Positions 1 to 12,349 of a stretch of 64,000 nt of DNA are shown here, one piece after another. The notes below the pieces were generated by a model, which did not search any database, had not been told where the DNA came from, and worked only from the letters and a program-made list of their open reading frames with translations. The position numbers were made by a program, and so were the translations under genes. The stretch comes from Periplaneta americana (lineage: Eukaryota; Arthropoda; Insecta; Blattodea; Blattidae): NCBI RefSeq assembly GCF_040183065.1, contig NC_091124.1, positions 61,636,501 to 61,700,500 on the forward strand, written 5' to 3'. Each line of letters opens with the position of its first letter. The stretch's first letter is position 1.

Positions 1-899
1 CGGCTTCACTCCTTCCAATGATATTAAGATGCTAGTGTCTACTCTATGTATTCTGTGCTCGTTGAATATAACCTTTCTTGGATAGGTAAAAATACTTTTT
101 AAATCTGTGTATTTGAAATTGTGAACTTCCCCAGCAGAAGTTTTTTTTTTTCCTTTTAGAGAAGTAAAAATTAATAAAAACCCTAAATATGTAGATTGAT
201 GTAATACCAAACCATAATATTGTAATGTGGGGATAAATATGTAAAAATATGTAGTATCAAATTTTAATATATTAATGGTAATTACAAGATTCGCAAAGAT
301 TTGTTATTTATATACGGTTAGGTTGAAAGGAATATAATATGTAATTACATAAAAATCCGGTCCCTAGTTATAGCTGTTGTTATCTCCCTTTGACTGAGCA
401 CTGGTTGATGGCTAATGACTCTTAAGTCTTAGGGAGGCCGTCTTAAGCCACAGTTCCGGTTCAACGAAAGTTTAGCTAACACATCTGCTATAAAATTAAC
501 ATGCAGGTATACAGTATATATATTTTTTGAGGTAACGTAACAGTCAATAGATTGTAGATTCCACGTACCACGAATAACAAAAGCTGCCTGCCCAGTATAT
601 AAAAAATATAATAAATTTCGAGAATCACTGAGTACTTAGCAAGCAAGAAAGATCGAGATAGTTCCAGTGACGAGTAGATCTAATATTAATGCTTCCATGT
701 AGCAAGAAGAACGCAAACTACTTTCTCAGAAAGTATGTTTCGCTTGATGGAAGTAGTTTCCGTTTTCCTCGCTAGAGAATAGATGGAATTAGCAATTTTT
801 GTCATCTTCATAACTTCCGCGGACGGAGCCCCAGAGAATCATTCGCGGGAGCACACTTTGGGAACCACTGATATACAGTAATATTTGATAGGCTCTTCG
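1..899. other. AT-rich intergenic, no gene seen
   Basis: No open frame, RNA gene or terminal repeat that I can support. A 19-bp word (GTATTCTGTGCTCGTTGAA) at 48-66 recurs in direct orientation at 3799-3817, on the other side of the hAT element, so this stretch may belong to an older repeat that the hAT entered. Confidence 0.4.
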
Positions 900-907
900 T
901 TTATAGT

Positions 908-3748
908 CAGACATCGGATTTTTAGGCACTAAAAATTGCAGTTTTAGGCGCCTAAAATAAGCTCAAAATTTGTAAAATTAGGCTCTATTTTAATGAAAAT
1001 AGGCATTTTAGGTACATCAAGGTATCATACTTATTTCTTTCACTGAAATTTTTAGTTATACACTAAAATACGCACAAAAAAGTATGTTTAAACATTAAAA
1101 AATAATACTATATTATATTTATAAACAGAGCTGCACAAATTTAATATATTGAAACTAATGAAATAATGATTATTGATGTCAAGATTAAGTTATTGAAATT
1201 CAGTTCCATGCTCAGACTTTATTATAATTATCTGCACAGTACACCACCAGAATTTTTTCTAAATTCTCCACAGTTAACCTTTGCCTTTTGTCACTGAGAA
1301 TCATTTTGAAAGCAGAAAAACTTCTTTCAACCGAAACTGATGTGAGAGGCGCAAATTTTAAATTAGGTACAATAGAAACATCAATACTTACTGGAACATT
1401 TACACTTTCCCCCGATATCACTCTTGATACTTTTTCCAACAATGAAAATCCTACATTCTTATTTAATACGTTGTCCCACTTATTTTTAACTTTTTTCCCA
1501 GTTTCGCCCAAAGCAGAATGTATGTTCACTTGAGCTTCCTTTACTATTGCTATTTGGCTACAAAGAGATTGTTTTTCACGTTCTAATTGCTCAATGCTTG
1601 CAGGTATGAAAGAAAAGTTTGATGTTATGTAGGCAATATCGTTTTTCACTCGTGAGTCATTCAGACAATCTTTCACTGCTTTCACACACGCTGCACCATC
1701 AGTTTCAGGTAATTTATCAATAACTGTGACCACTTCTTTAAAATACTTAGAATAATACACCACTGACTGAATCCAGGTTCCCCATCGTGTAACAACCGGC
1801 TGAGGTGGGAGTGGGATATCTGGAAAGTTCTCTCTGAATATTGAAATCCTGGATGGGGCTTTACAAAAACATTTTTTTGTGTTAGAAATAAACTAATTGA
1901 CAAGAGGAAATTCATTCCGGATTGTTTCAGAAACCCTGTGAAGGCCATGTGCTAGACAGGTTACATGCGTGAGGTTAGGATAAAATGTTTTAAGAAGTGG
2001 AGCTGCAGCAACCATGTATGAGGCAGCATCAGTACAAAACAACAGAACTTTAGAATCGTCTATATTACCTGAGTATAAAGACTGTAGGCCTTTATTTACA
2101 AAATAAGCAATGGCTTGGCTATTCACTTTCGAAAGTTCCTTAACACATACGAGGTGTGGAATCGAAGGTCCTTCAGGACTAAGTTTTCCTACTACCATAT
2201 TTACTATATACCTATTCATAGGATCTGAGGTTTCATCCACAGAGACCCATATGTAAGAATCACCTATATCCTCCCGAATGGAAGCTAAAGTTTCATTGTA
2301 TATTCTGTCTAAGTAATTTTTTCTTAGGGTCGACTCAGATGGGATATTTTGTTTGCAGTATTTTTGTAAAAACTGTCTTAAAACCGGATTTTCAATTGCA
2401 TTCCAGGGAATGTTAGCAGCAACAAACACTCTGGTTAAATCAGTATAGAAATTGCTGCTGAGATTGGATGAAGTAGGCTGTGTTAGTAAAGTTTGTTGCA
2501 GTTGATTTTTCTGCTGAGCTTTAGCCTTATGAGTCGCTCCTTGCACATGCTGCTTTAGGTGGCACTTCTTTTCTTGCGAAATCTAAAAATGTGAAGTAAA
2601 CTGAATTAAAATAAAATCCTAATTGTTGTATTGCCGTATTTCTATCACAAAGTTAGTGGGTTCGAACAATAAAAATTTTAATGACCTGCAAATACTTTAA
2701 CTATCGGAATTTAAAAGGTTAAAGTGTAGTGGTCTTAAAAAGAATTATACCTCAGGATAGCTCAGTCAATGTATAAATATTATAGGCCTACTCATTAAAA
2801 TTAATAGAATTTATATATTTCAACTATTGTTACATACCTGTTTGCTGCAAATCTTGCAGAATATTATTTTTCCATCATAAGTGAATTCTGAATATTCTGT
2901 TAGCCATTGCCGGATCAATGTAGATTTTGCACTTATATTTTTCGGCATTATCGCGTTAAACTTCACAGGAAAACGTCCTACCGCTCAAAAATTCTCAACA
3001 CAAATAAGGTGAGGGAAATAGCAACTGTTAACGAGCATTCAAATGAACTGTTGTTATTGAGATTCAATTGGACAAAAATACTAAGTTCCACTTATTGTTG
3101 CATTTCCTTGTAGTGTTAACACTAGGAGGGCCATTCTTTAAATATTTTGTAACGGTTTACCCTACTAATTCGGAGTTTTACGACTTTTCATAAATATTTC
3201 AAAAACACTCTTTCTCCAAAAATTGTGATTTTATGACACTCTGAAGGGCAGTACAGCTAATCGGTTTCAGACCGAAAACAGTCATTTTTATAGTATAGTA
3301 TATCTCTGAATCGGTAGCAGCACATGTTGTGATTGTTGCCTGCTTCAAAACTAAGGTTGGTTCTTTGTCGGCATTTATGCCTCCAAACATGTTAAATTCG
3401 GTGAAATCTATTGCGAGTGTCGTGAGATTCAAAACATTTTGTTTCCTTTATCAATGGTTTCATGGCCGGTGTGAAGCAAACTTTCCACTTTTTAAATGCC
3501 TTAAATTTCGCAGTGAATGCATGTATAAATTATAAAAAGTATGAGTAAAATGCGAAACTTTACAGTGAGTTAGGCATTTTTAGGCGAATATTAACAAATT
3601 AGGCTCTAATAACCGTTTTAGGGCATTTTAGGGCATTATAAAACTCTTTGAATACCTTTCAATTTCCATGAAACACAAATATTAATAATTATTTTTACTT
3701 TTCTCCTAAAGAAACAAAATAGGCATTTGCCCTTGAATCCGATGTCTG
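908..3748 (-). mobile_element. hAT DNA transposon, complete ends
   Basis: The element has perfect 13-bp terminal inverted repeats (CAGACATCGGATT at 908-920 and its complement at 3736-3748). It is flanked by an exact 8-bp target-site duplication, TTTATAGT (900-907 and 3749-3756), the hallmark of the hAT superfamily. Subterminal regions are rich in TTTTAGGC/TTAGGC words at both ends, probably transposase binding sites. It carries a minus-strand, two-exon transposase gene. Both ends and the TSD are intact, so the insertion is relatively young. Confidence 0.93.
1212..2948 (-). pseudogene. hAT transposase, BED finger, one in-frame stop
   Basis: Two exons. Exon 1 runs from the ATG at 2946-2948 to a GTATGT donor after 2838; exon 2 begins at 2582 after a TTTTTAG acceptor and runs to 1212. 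The joined frame has about 490 residues. Residues 31-55 form a BED-type zinc finger (FCKIC, then H49 and H55: C-x2-C-x14-H-x5-H) split by the intron. Downstream are VDETSD, CLAHGLHR and TRWGTW, and near the C-terminus the hATC dimerisation motif SVSVERSFSAFK with KRQRLTVENLEK. The N-terminus resembles CGGBP1-like hAT proteins of arthropods. One TAG at 1893-1895, between PLVN and FISNTKK, is the only break I find, so the gene is a very recent pseudogene or rarely read through. The inactivating change is a single codon. Confidence 0.88.
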
Positions 3749-4551
3749 TTTATAGTATATAATTAGATTATAACGGCGAACAAAAGTGAAGTGTATAAGT
3801 ATTCTGTGCTCGTTGAACAGGCCTACCACGCTATATGACATGCAGTTGTTTTTTCGTTCGCAACGCTCCTGTCCGACGAGTTAGAAACAGAAAGATATAG
3901 AGTGGTCATTGCGCCGCCATGTTTGAAGAAATTTGAACGACCGTTGGAAATGAACTTATGCGCCCAAAACAAAGTGGGCGTGGTGATAACTGACATTACA
4001 ATAGTCAGCTGTCTTAATTTCGTTTGCATAAATCAGTTAAACTGAAGTGGAAAAACCTAGTATTTCGTCAAATACGTGCTAGGAACTTAATCTAAACTTA
4101 TGTACGCTAAATTTAAAACACTTGAGCTATTCCTAGAAGGAATGCTTAAAAGAATAACCTAAGCAAAATTGTCATGTAGTATGACAAGAAGTCCTAGCAA
4201 ATATACTGAAGAAAATGTTAATATTCCTAGGTTCTTTTAAATGCGACCTGCAAGATTGCCTATAAAATGAACGAGTATGATTCGGATGATTTTATTAAAT
4301 TGTTTTCCCAGTCTCTACACGTTGCAAAACTACTTACTATGCCATAAGATATAGAATGAAAGTAGGCCCTATATGTAGTAAACAACCTTTACCTCCAAGC
4401 TTGTAATGTGGGTGAAACATGACAAAACACCCTTTCAGATTTTTTGTTACAGTAAAGTATAATTATTATCGAAATGTGAACGTGAGGCCAACAGCCGGCT
4501 GGTCTGTCTGAGCCTTTAAAGGGCTGTGGCACCACAGATACTTATTAGTGT

Positions 4552-4640
4552 ATAATTGAGCACCCACGTACAATAATGGGGCAAGTAGTTACGAAATATA
4601 TTCATACTTACCCCATTATTGCACGTGGGTGCTCAATTAT
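4552..4640. repeat. Near-perfect palindrome (36-bp arms)
   Basis: Arms 4552-4587 and 4605-4640 are reverse complements with two mismatches, separated by 17 bases. Each arm reads ATAATTGAGCACCCACGT and onward. Such a hairpin may be a tiny fold-back element or the fused ends of one; I see no clear TSD. Confidence 0.8.
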
Positions 4641-4710
4641 GTTCTTTCATGTCCTTCCAGTCAAAATACTAACAACAATACGACCTAGCCCAGAGTTTTG
4701 CGTTATTTTG

Positions 4711-5050
4711 GATGCGAGTGTCGAAATACAATTTTAATATTTGATTGCTATTACTAGGTTTGAAACGGAATTGTAGCGGTTTTATCCGTATTTAGTTTAA
4801 CTTTATTACTAGTGAACCATTTATTTGATTAATCGTTTGTCTTCCAAATAGGCCTACTTCTTATCAGCTACAGCTCATCGTCTTCTTGTATAAGCAGTAA
4901 GGACAGAAGGAGCAGAAATAAAGGATGCCGGTGACGAAATACAGTTTTAATATTGTATTGTATTTGTTTTTCACTGGGTCTGAAACGGAATTGTATTGGT
5001 TTTATCCGTATTTAGTGTAAGTACATTACCAGTGAACCATTTATTTTGTT
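4711..5050. repeat. Diverged tandem duplication, about 125-bp units
   Basis: Units at about 4711-4830 and 4924-5050 share GAAATACA, TTTTAATATT, TGAAACGGAATTGTA, GGTTTTATCCGTATTTAGT and AGTGAACCATTTATT in the same order. The offset is 213 bases and the copies have diverged clearly, so the duplication is old. No coding potential. Confidence 0.75.
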
Positions 5051-5951
5051 TATGCTGGGCGTTGTTACACATTTATGCATGAAAAAAATGCTGCTAATTA
5101 ACAAAACTATGGACTTAACTTCATAAAATTTACATGAAATATGATATATCAGTTGTCTTTTTCCTTTTGACATTGCAGTTATATGCAGCACTCACAATAG
5201 GCATGTTTTTTCTTCGTTTTTTTGTACTCCTTACCTCCGTTAAACAACATTGTAAGCAGACGAATTTTTACGAAGGTGGGCGCTTAGCTCAGATCTGCCG
5301 TGTTTCGCGGTGGCACCGCAAAGAGCGCTGTACAGGACAACATGGCCACTCTATAGTCTTCTCTTTCTATCTCGTTGCTCCTGTCATGTCCCATCTTTCA
5401 GAAAAACAAATATACACTCTACAGAATATAATTTCCCGCATTACTAATTCTGTTTGGAAGCAGTTGATTTTATTTGGATGAATACTTTATTTTATTTTAT
5501 GCCAGTTAAGAATGATCAAAATGAGGACAAATTAACTGTAAAGTTGCTCGAAAGGTTGTTCGTCACGTCATGAAAATTTTGTCGTTAAATGATGATACTA
5601 AAAATCGCCAGCTCCAATGACTTGCCAATGAAGTTGGCAGCCATGGTGCAATGATTTTGGCGGGGTGTATGGCAGTGATTTCTCTTGATGTTGTGTTCAG
5701 AATTGTGAGGATATTTTCGTTCGTACATACTACTTGTTTATAAACATACTTTATCAACTATTGAAATCAGAAAAAACAGATTGAGACATGCAAGGTATGA
5801 TTAGACGTTTAATATAGGTTATAATGAAATTAGCCTATGATATGGGCAAATGCGCCGAAAGGAGTTAAAAGGTGACATTTTTCGTGGATTACAATCGAGT
5901 GCCGTAATTTTCTCAGTACATACCCTACACTAGGTTTCTCATCCACCTGTA
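5051..5951. other. No gene supported
   Basis: The longest open frame (5134-5481, 115 codons) has a hydrophobic start but no family resemblance, no neighbouring exon signals and ordinary AT-rich composition, so I do not call it. Around 5330-5400 there is weak inverted similarity to about 3865-3910 (AGAAAG/TATAGAGTGG words), suggesting an old inverted-repeat element between them. Confidence 0.35.
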
Positions 5952-6938
5952 TAGGTCAATTCCACGACAGGTTGGACATTCAAGTTAAAATTAAATATCG
6001 TGTTCAGTATATGTTCTTTATATCATTTTCTTCAGGAAAGTTCATATTTTTAGAAATTAGCAGAAAAGTTCGATTTATTTAATTCATCTTTGTTTTACAT
6101 ACATCCGAAGTGAATATTTTTAGTGTGTACTTTTGATCTGTCAAATTTACTTTGGCAGTTTGCTGCCAAACCATAACTTAGAATTAATAAACAATGCTGT
6201 TCTCTGTTATAATTCTATTAACAGAAAGAGAAGACTTTAAAATCAGTATCAATTTACTTTTATGAATGTCAATGAGTGTAGAAATTTGCTATTTTAAAAA
6301 TAAGTGTTTTTATGTAACACCTGTCACAGATTATGCTTAACGTTACTCACTTGCTCTCAGTTTTTGGCCTGAAGGCACCAATTTTTGATAGCTAAGTCGA
6401 AATATGATGCCAAAAGTATAGTATTTTTTAAACTAAAAATAAAAAGTGTTTTAATGTGACGGGTGTTACAAAATTAGAGCACGGAGAACACAGGAATTCT
6501 GTATTTTGATTTATTGCAGGTAGTTCCCACAACACATTATTAAATAGGTTTCAAATGTTGGTAAATCTGAAGTTTAAGTTATGAACAGTCGTCAATACCT
6601 GTTTCTTCGAAAAGCTTACTTGTCTGAAAGGTTTCCCACCAAATTTACATTAAGCTGAATGTTTGGTCGAAAGTTCTGATTTACATAAAAATTATAGGCT
6701 ACAAAGGTAAATGTACTTTTGTTCTATTTTAGTTAATCATACTACTTTTCTATTCTGTAACATTATTTCTTGCTTAACAAGGAATGAATTACTGAAGATA
6801 TTAACCACTAGCATAACCTAATAATAAATGTAGATTAAGCTGCTGCATTTTTAGGATACACGAAGCTGCATGTTAACCATGCAATTATTTATTCTAACGT
6901 TTTGAGATAGCTGGATACCATATATATTTAATTGCAGA

Positions 6939-7482
6939 ATGGGGAAATCAGCAGCTGAGAGGCAACCTGAATGCCGTAGGCGAAGAAAATTAAATAAAGA
7001 TAAAATTCTGTGGTGTTCGAGTAAAGGGGGATAAGTAATTTTTTGTGCAGATGGAATTTTGTTCCCCAGATGAACACACAGTTAAATTATACAAGTGAGT
7101 GTGCAAAAATGAAAAGAATACTAGCAGTTGATGTGTTTTGTGTAGAAAAGTATTTTCAGTAAGAGTTCCAAGTTTAATTTTCATTTATCACCAAGCTCAT
7201 TTTATGACATCTCCCTTTACCCAAACAACACAGATATGAAGACTATTTGCAGAAGGAAAGAGAGAGGGAAAAGCTTAGGAGAACAAAGAAGCTATCAAGA
7301 AAAGAACTTACTGCTTACAGTAAGAAAACAAAACTGAAAGTTTGAAACAAAAGGGCAAGAAAAGCTGCATTAATAAACACTAGTGTTTTCAGTGATTCAC
7401 CTGTGTACGAAATTTCAGTCACTAGGAAAAGCTGTCCAAATAGTAAAAATTGAGACAGCTCTGAGTATGATGCTGCTTAAGT
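6939..7482 (+). pseudogene. Basic SAERQ-type protein remnant
   Basis: An ATG just after an acceptor-like TTGCAG opens MGKSAAERQPECRRRRKLNK. A matching second part starts near 7234 (YEDYLQKERERE, KLSRKELTAYSKKTK) and has an in-frame TGA and TGA before its end at about 7480. The highly basic, coiled-coil-like pattern (SAERQ, then Y-E-Y-x-K-x-R-x-R) recalls N-termini of uncharacterised insect and cnidarian proteins often found in repeats, but I cannot give a function. The two parts are separated by a segment with inverted ends (7006-7235). It may be the original gene of the outer element; it is broken now. Confidence 0.45.
7006..7235. repeat. Possible small MITE splitting the SAERQ frame
   Basis: The ends TCTGTGGTGTTCGAGTAAAG (7008 on) and the complement of CTTTACCCAAACAACACAGA (7214-7233) match at most positions, giving an imperfect 24-bp inverted repeat around about 225 bases. 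Removing it would join KLNKDK to YEDYLQK. No clear TSD, so this is tentative. Confidence 0.4.
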
Positions 7483-7664
7483 TGTTGCATTTTGTTTTGT
7501 AATTACAGTTTTAGTAAAATTTATTAAATTCCATTGTGAGAAATATAAATTTATATTTAGCATTTGTTGAAGTGAGCATATATACTAAAAAGTAAATTTA
7601 TGTTAGGAAAAACAGTTTAATATCAAAAGCGGATCTGTTTTTCTAGCTACACTCTTTAGATTTT

Positions 7665-8612
7665 ATGGATGTATTTTTTTTGTTTCTATCACCTTTACTT
7701 TTTAACTTCGCTTTAGAATATGCCATTAGGAAAGTTCAGGATAACAGGCAGGGTTTGGAATTGAACGGGTTACATCAGCTTCTTGTCTATGCGGATGACG
7801 TGAATATGTTAGGCGAAAATACACAAACGATTAGGGAAAACACGGAAATTTTATTTGAAGCAAGTAAAGCGATCGGTTTGGAAGTAAATCCCGAAAAGAC
7901 AAAGTACATGATTATGTCTCGTGACCAGAATATTGTACGAAATGGAAATATAAAAATTGGAGATTTATCCTTCGAAGAGGTGGAAAAATTCAAATATCTT
8001 GGAGCAACAGTAACAAATATAAATGACACTCGGGAGGAAATTAAACGCAGAATAAATATGGGAAATGCGTGTTATTATTCGGTTGAGAAGCTCTTATCAT
8101 CCAGTCTGCTGTCCAAAAATCTGAAAGTTAGAATTTATAAAACAGTTATATTACCGGTTCTTCTGTATGGTTGTGAAACTTGGACTCTCACTCTGAGAGA
8201 GGAACATAGGTTAAGGGTGTTTGAGAATAAGGTGCTGAGGAAAATATCTGGGGCTAAGCGGGCTGAAGTTACAGGAGAATGGGTAAAGTTACACAACACA
8301 GAACTGCACGCATTGTATTCTTCACCTGACATAATTAGGAACATTAAATCCAGACGTTTGAGATGGGCAGGGCGTGTAGCACGTATGGGCGAATCCAGAA
8401 ATGCATATAGTGTGTTAGTTGAGGGACCGGAGGGAAAAAGACCTTTAGGGAGGCCGAGACGTAGATGGGAGGATATTAAAATGGATTTGAGGGAGGTGGA
8501 ATATGATGATAGAGACTGGATTAATCTTGCACAGGATAGGGACCGATGGCGGGCTTATGTGAGGGCGGCAATGAACCTTCGGGTTCCTTAAAAGCCATTT
8601 GTAAGTAAGTAT
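7665..8612 (+). pseudogene. Non-LTR retrotransposon, 5'-truncated reverse transcriptase
   Basis: A 308-codon open frame contains only the C-terminal part of a LINE polymerase. It has [11 protein letters not shown], then the catalytic YADD in [13 protein letters not shown], the thumb region [12 protein letters not shown] and KYLGATVTN, then the downstream [21 protein letters not shown] and [17 protein letters not shown]. The stop is at 8589-8591, followed by a short 3' tail ending in GTAAGTAAGTA, a microsatellite-like tail. The frame is open from truncation to stop, so insertion was fairly recent. A fragment of the same family ends at 26908-26957. The clade is not certain (RTE-like layout). 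Confidence 0.88.
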
Positions 8613-9027
8613 TAAATATTTGTATTAATTTACTTTAGAGCGTCAGAAGTACAATTTTGAACCTGTCAATATCATATTTGTAATTTACTAAGTGAAAGTT
8701 AACTTTAAAAAATTGCATACTTTGAAAACATATGTCTACCGTTGATATTAGGCTACCAGTACTCTTAAGTCTATGTAGTGAACCACAGAAAATGTATGTT
8801 CTATGGTTTGAGCCAAAAAATAAAAACCAAATGTGAAATTTCTTCAGACAAGTAACACCCGTCACATTATTAAGTAACACCCGTCACATAAGATTAATTA
8901 AATTGTAAGTGCAAGGCTTAATATTTTAATTACATCCATTATATCACTCAATTCCTTGAACTTTCCTCTCACTGAAAATAGGTAACACCAGGGGCGAATG
9001 CTGGTCACGAAAGTTAGGCTTGCTCTT

Positions 9028-9396
9028 TTATTGATGGGGGAAGATATAATTGATCTGGCTTGCAGACTTTTCGTGTCTTGTAATAGACAATGTTAAAGTA
9101 TTGAAACTGTCAAAGCCACTTTTACACCATACACCGTTATCTGTAGAAAATAACAAACATGGCCAACAAAACAGTTTATTCAGTTTTTTCGATCCTGCCA
9201 ACCAATGCGTATTGTTGTATTGAGATGTACTGAACGAGCGCACATATTCTCTATTTTTCTCCTTGTGCTGTCTTTTTAAATCTGGGAGCTCTGGACATGG
9301 TCTGCCGTTCTTTATAATGTCGGTCTTCTCTTGAATAGTCCTCCGGGAAAATGGATTTGATAATAAAGTTTCAATAACACACATTTCCGAACTCAT
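9028..9396 (-). pseudogene. hAT transposase N-terminus (TTF-type zinc finger)
   Basis: The 122-residue frame from the ATG at 9394-9396 contains HWLAGSKKLNKLFCWPCLLF followed by GFDSFNTL and RHEKSASQINY. This is the W-x-C-x-C-W-P-C-L-L-F pattern of the TTF zinc finger that begins ZMYM1-like hAT transposases. Family proteins are several times longer; here the frame ends at FPHQ near the left end of the element, so the catalytic domain is gone. A related, separate copy lies at 58403-59407. Confidence 0.8.
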
Positions 9397-10077
9397 TGCA
9401 ACACTTCAAATTAACGTTTAAGAATTAATAATACATGCAGCAGCTAACATATGGATTCCGCTCATAAAATTACATTACACTCGCAAATCACAGCACATTC
9501 ACTGGTAAAAACTGCTGCCAATCAGTGTTGCCAACTCGATTCTTAAACATCCGCTGTGAAGCCTTGCAGAAACCGCTAAATTGCTATATTGTCCATGGTG
9601 GGAATATAATGGTGAAGCAGTGCGCAGCCTCGCCCATTCTCCTACTACGTGATGACGTCACTCGGGAAGCATTGCAGACTCTCTCGCAGCTTGCTAGCTT
9701 AGCTCAGCTCAGCTCTGTAAGGTTTTGGAAGTGGGGTAGGTTAATTGATATGAATACCAAGAAGCTGTATTAACTAATCCCTTCCCTACTAATGTCTTGT
9801 CAGGAACGTGATGCGCTCCCAAAGCATAGCCATCTAGACATGCCGTCTTTGTGACGCTGCGACTTTTATTTACAGTTTTCATTCAAGCTGTCAAATGCAG
9901 TTTTTTCAAGCTGTCTATTTAGAGGGTTGTTGTATGTTGTAAAACGATCTTTTGTGAAGAAGAGGAGTTATTTTCCTCTAAATATACGCGAAAGGTTTTC
10001 CAGAATTCTAACTGTTTGAATAAAAGTGCATTGAAGTTCTGTCCTGCATTCCAAGTGGAATTAACAAAGTTTAAGAA

Positions 10078-10700
10078 AGGGAATCAGAATCGGGGTCTTG
10101 TAAGAGTTATTGGCAATAAAGTGACATGACAGAAAAGGTCTGTCTACGAAGCACAACATTCACATGGTCAACATAAAGGAAAAAGGGTAACAGTGAAGGG
10201 GAATAAACAGTGGTAAAACTGAAGGGCGTAATAGAGTACAATAACGTTATGTTGTGGGTTGACTGTCAGGTCAGCGTCAGAATGAAGTTTTATATCCCTT
10301 CTCCATTATGGGAAAATACGTAAAAAAAAAAACAACACAAATGTTTCTTCAATACTGTATAATGTTTATGGTACTTTTCAGCTTTTCAATATCTACGTAA
10401 TTGCATGTAAGACCATGAAGGGAAGCAAACCCAGGAAGGAAAGGATCTATACAAATCTTCGACTTGACCTGGAAGCAGGCATTTTATAGAGGGTTAACCT
10501 TGTCTAACTGAAGTGTTAGTGAAAGGGGAGGGGATGCTGGAGTTACGACGACAATATTACAAACAAGCTGTTGGGCTTATTTCCCCCCTCCCGTCATATA
10601 CCTACCATCCACAGAAAAAGAAGCCAGTAAGAACCTGCAAAGTTTGTAAATCTCACAAGAAAGAAGCGAAACAATGTGGGGATGCAAACAATGTTTTGTA
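10078..10700 (+). pseudogene. piggyBac-like transposase, C-terminal remnant
   Basis: Broken frames on the plus strand give NQNRGLVRVIGNKVT, then VIEYNNVMLWVD (compare the piggyBac Y-N-x-x-M-x-G-V-D motif), a hydrophobic stretch, YTNLRLDLEAGIL, and finally KKKPVRTCKVCKSHKKEAK, the beginning of the cysteine-rich C-terminal finger. Several frameshifts and stops separate these pieces. The later cysteines of the finger are missing. Confidence 0.6.
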
Positions 10701-11296
10701 CTGGAGTCTTTCGAAACTTAACATACTGTTCAAACTGTTACCAAATTATGAGTATAATATCACAATTTGTAGTAAAAGACCCATGTTTATTGCAAACGAC
10801 CTCCACCTGCCTTTAAATGTCACTTACCGCACACCACCAATTCACTGTTTGCGCGTGGAGATTTAAATAGAGATTCCAGGCAATAAACCCGTCCTTTTAA
10901 ATCTGACTGCATGAACTTAAAGGTAGCAACAAGCAAACTTTAGAAAAGAGTCAATAATGAACATTTGTTAAAGGCAGGTGTCGAATTAATTACGTTCATT
11001 CTGGTGTACTGCTTTCGTTAGAAGATATCTTAAGTTCATGGACTCAACTCGGTTTGATCCATTAAGGGTGATGGACAGAATACGTTCTGAATCAGACCTT
11101 CGATTTCAGGCTGGCTTTAAAGAGGCTGAAAATGTGAATTGCAACAAATGTCAAGTGTAGCATGATGAAGTGTCCCTAAAAGAAGGCAAATTCGGAAAAA
11201 AAACACATTCTCGATAAAATGTGGACTTAACGCATTTTGATTCCGAACTCCTCAAATACGTTCAATAAAGTTTCATCGTCAACATTTTTACATTAC

Positions 11297-11654
11297 TTAA
11301 AAAACACACCAGTTTTTCATTCCAGTGATTCTGCATATTTCTTTTACTAAAATGCTCCTGCACACAATTTTAATATATGAATATTTTTTACACAAATTAA
11401 GTCCACAATTTCCACATCTGACATTAATTTTCGTAATGTGAACGGCTTTCTTGTTAGCAGCTAGTACTTGAAATAGACCTTGATTCACCCTCACCAACCA
11501 CTTCTGTATTATCTTCCTCACTACCACTTTCTTTCTTCAAATCTGCCGGTAAATCAATTTCCAATAGCACTATAATATCACGTTCACACAAAACATTAAG
11601 GCTGCTATTATCCACAAAACAACTCATATCTATGTTCTGTATCCCTGAATACAA
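11297..11654 (-). pseudogene. Acidic N-terminal fragment, piggyBac-like
   Basis: The minus-strand frame from 11654 reads through DIIVLLEIDLPADLKKESGS followed by EEDNTEVV. An acidic, D/E/S-rich start is typical of piggyBac transposases. A candidate piggyBac end, GCTAGGG followed by TTAA (12044-12054), lies upstream of it. The opposite orientation to the C-terminal piece means the element was rearranged. The fragment alone would not be identifiable. Confidence 0.4.
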
Positions 11655-12349
11655 CTAGGTTTGAATAAACACCAGTAAAGAAAGAACAAATTTACCAACT
11701 CAAGTTTCTACACTGCAAGTAAATGGTAAAGTGGAGAATTGAAACAGTAAACGACTTTAACTGCATTACAAACAGTTACAACAATGGACAAAAATCACAG
11801 AATTCAAACTATAAAATGTTTAAAAGTGGGTCATATGAAATGCCAAGGGTGGGTAAAATCTGTCCACTAACAAATACTTCAAATTATTAATCTGCTATAT
11901 TTGAAATCTAAAACAGTACACATGTGTGCATAATTTATCATGTTAGAGACAAATAGAGTAAAGGTGAAGGCTGTCAGATTTCATTAATTCGAAAAAATTT
12001 AGAAAATAAAAAGGGTGGGCAATTTTTTCCCAACCGTGATAATGCTAGGGTTAAGCGAGAAAATAATTATTTTATGCCCATTGATTGACGCCTTTTTTGC
12101 TCCTCTATTGACATTCGAGACAATTGAATCCTTCCATTTACTGAAGCCTTTTCTGTCTGGAAGTTGTTAAAATATACCACAGCTTTAACATTTTATGAGA
12201 CTTAATTAAGTCCTTTTAGCTTAGAAAGTTTTGAAGAACTATGAGAAAATTATTCCCTTCTGCGGAGCCACTCATACATGAAAAATTTTAACACTAAGAT
12301 ACACAGGAACATACTAGTTAATAGTTATTATAATGCTGTAATTACTCAC

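Noticed and set aside
908-3748. TTAGGC/TTTTAGGC words as a telomeric repeat (insect TTAGG)
   Set aside because: They are scattered subterminal words of a hAT element, not a tandem array.
5134-5481. 115-codon open frame with hydrophobic N-terminus
   Set aside because: No family resemblance, no splice or promoter support, composition like the surroundings.
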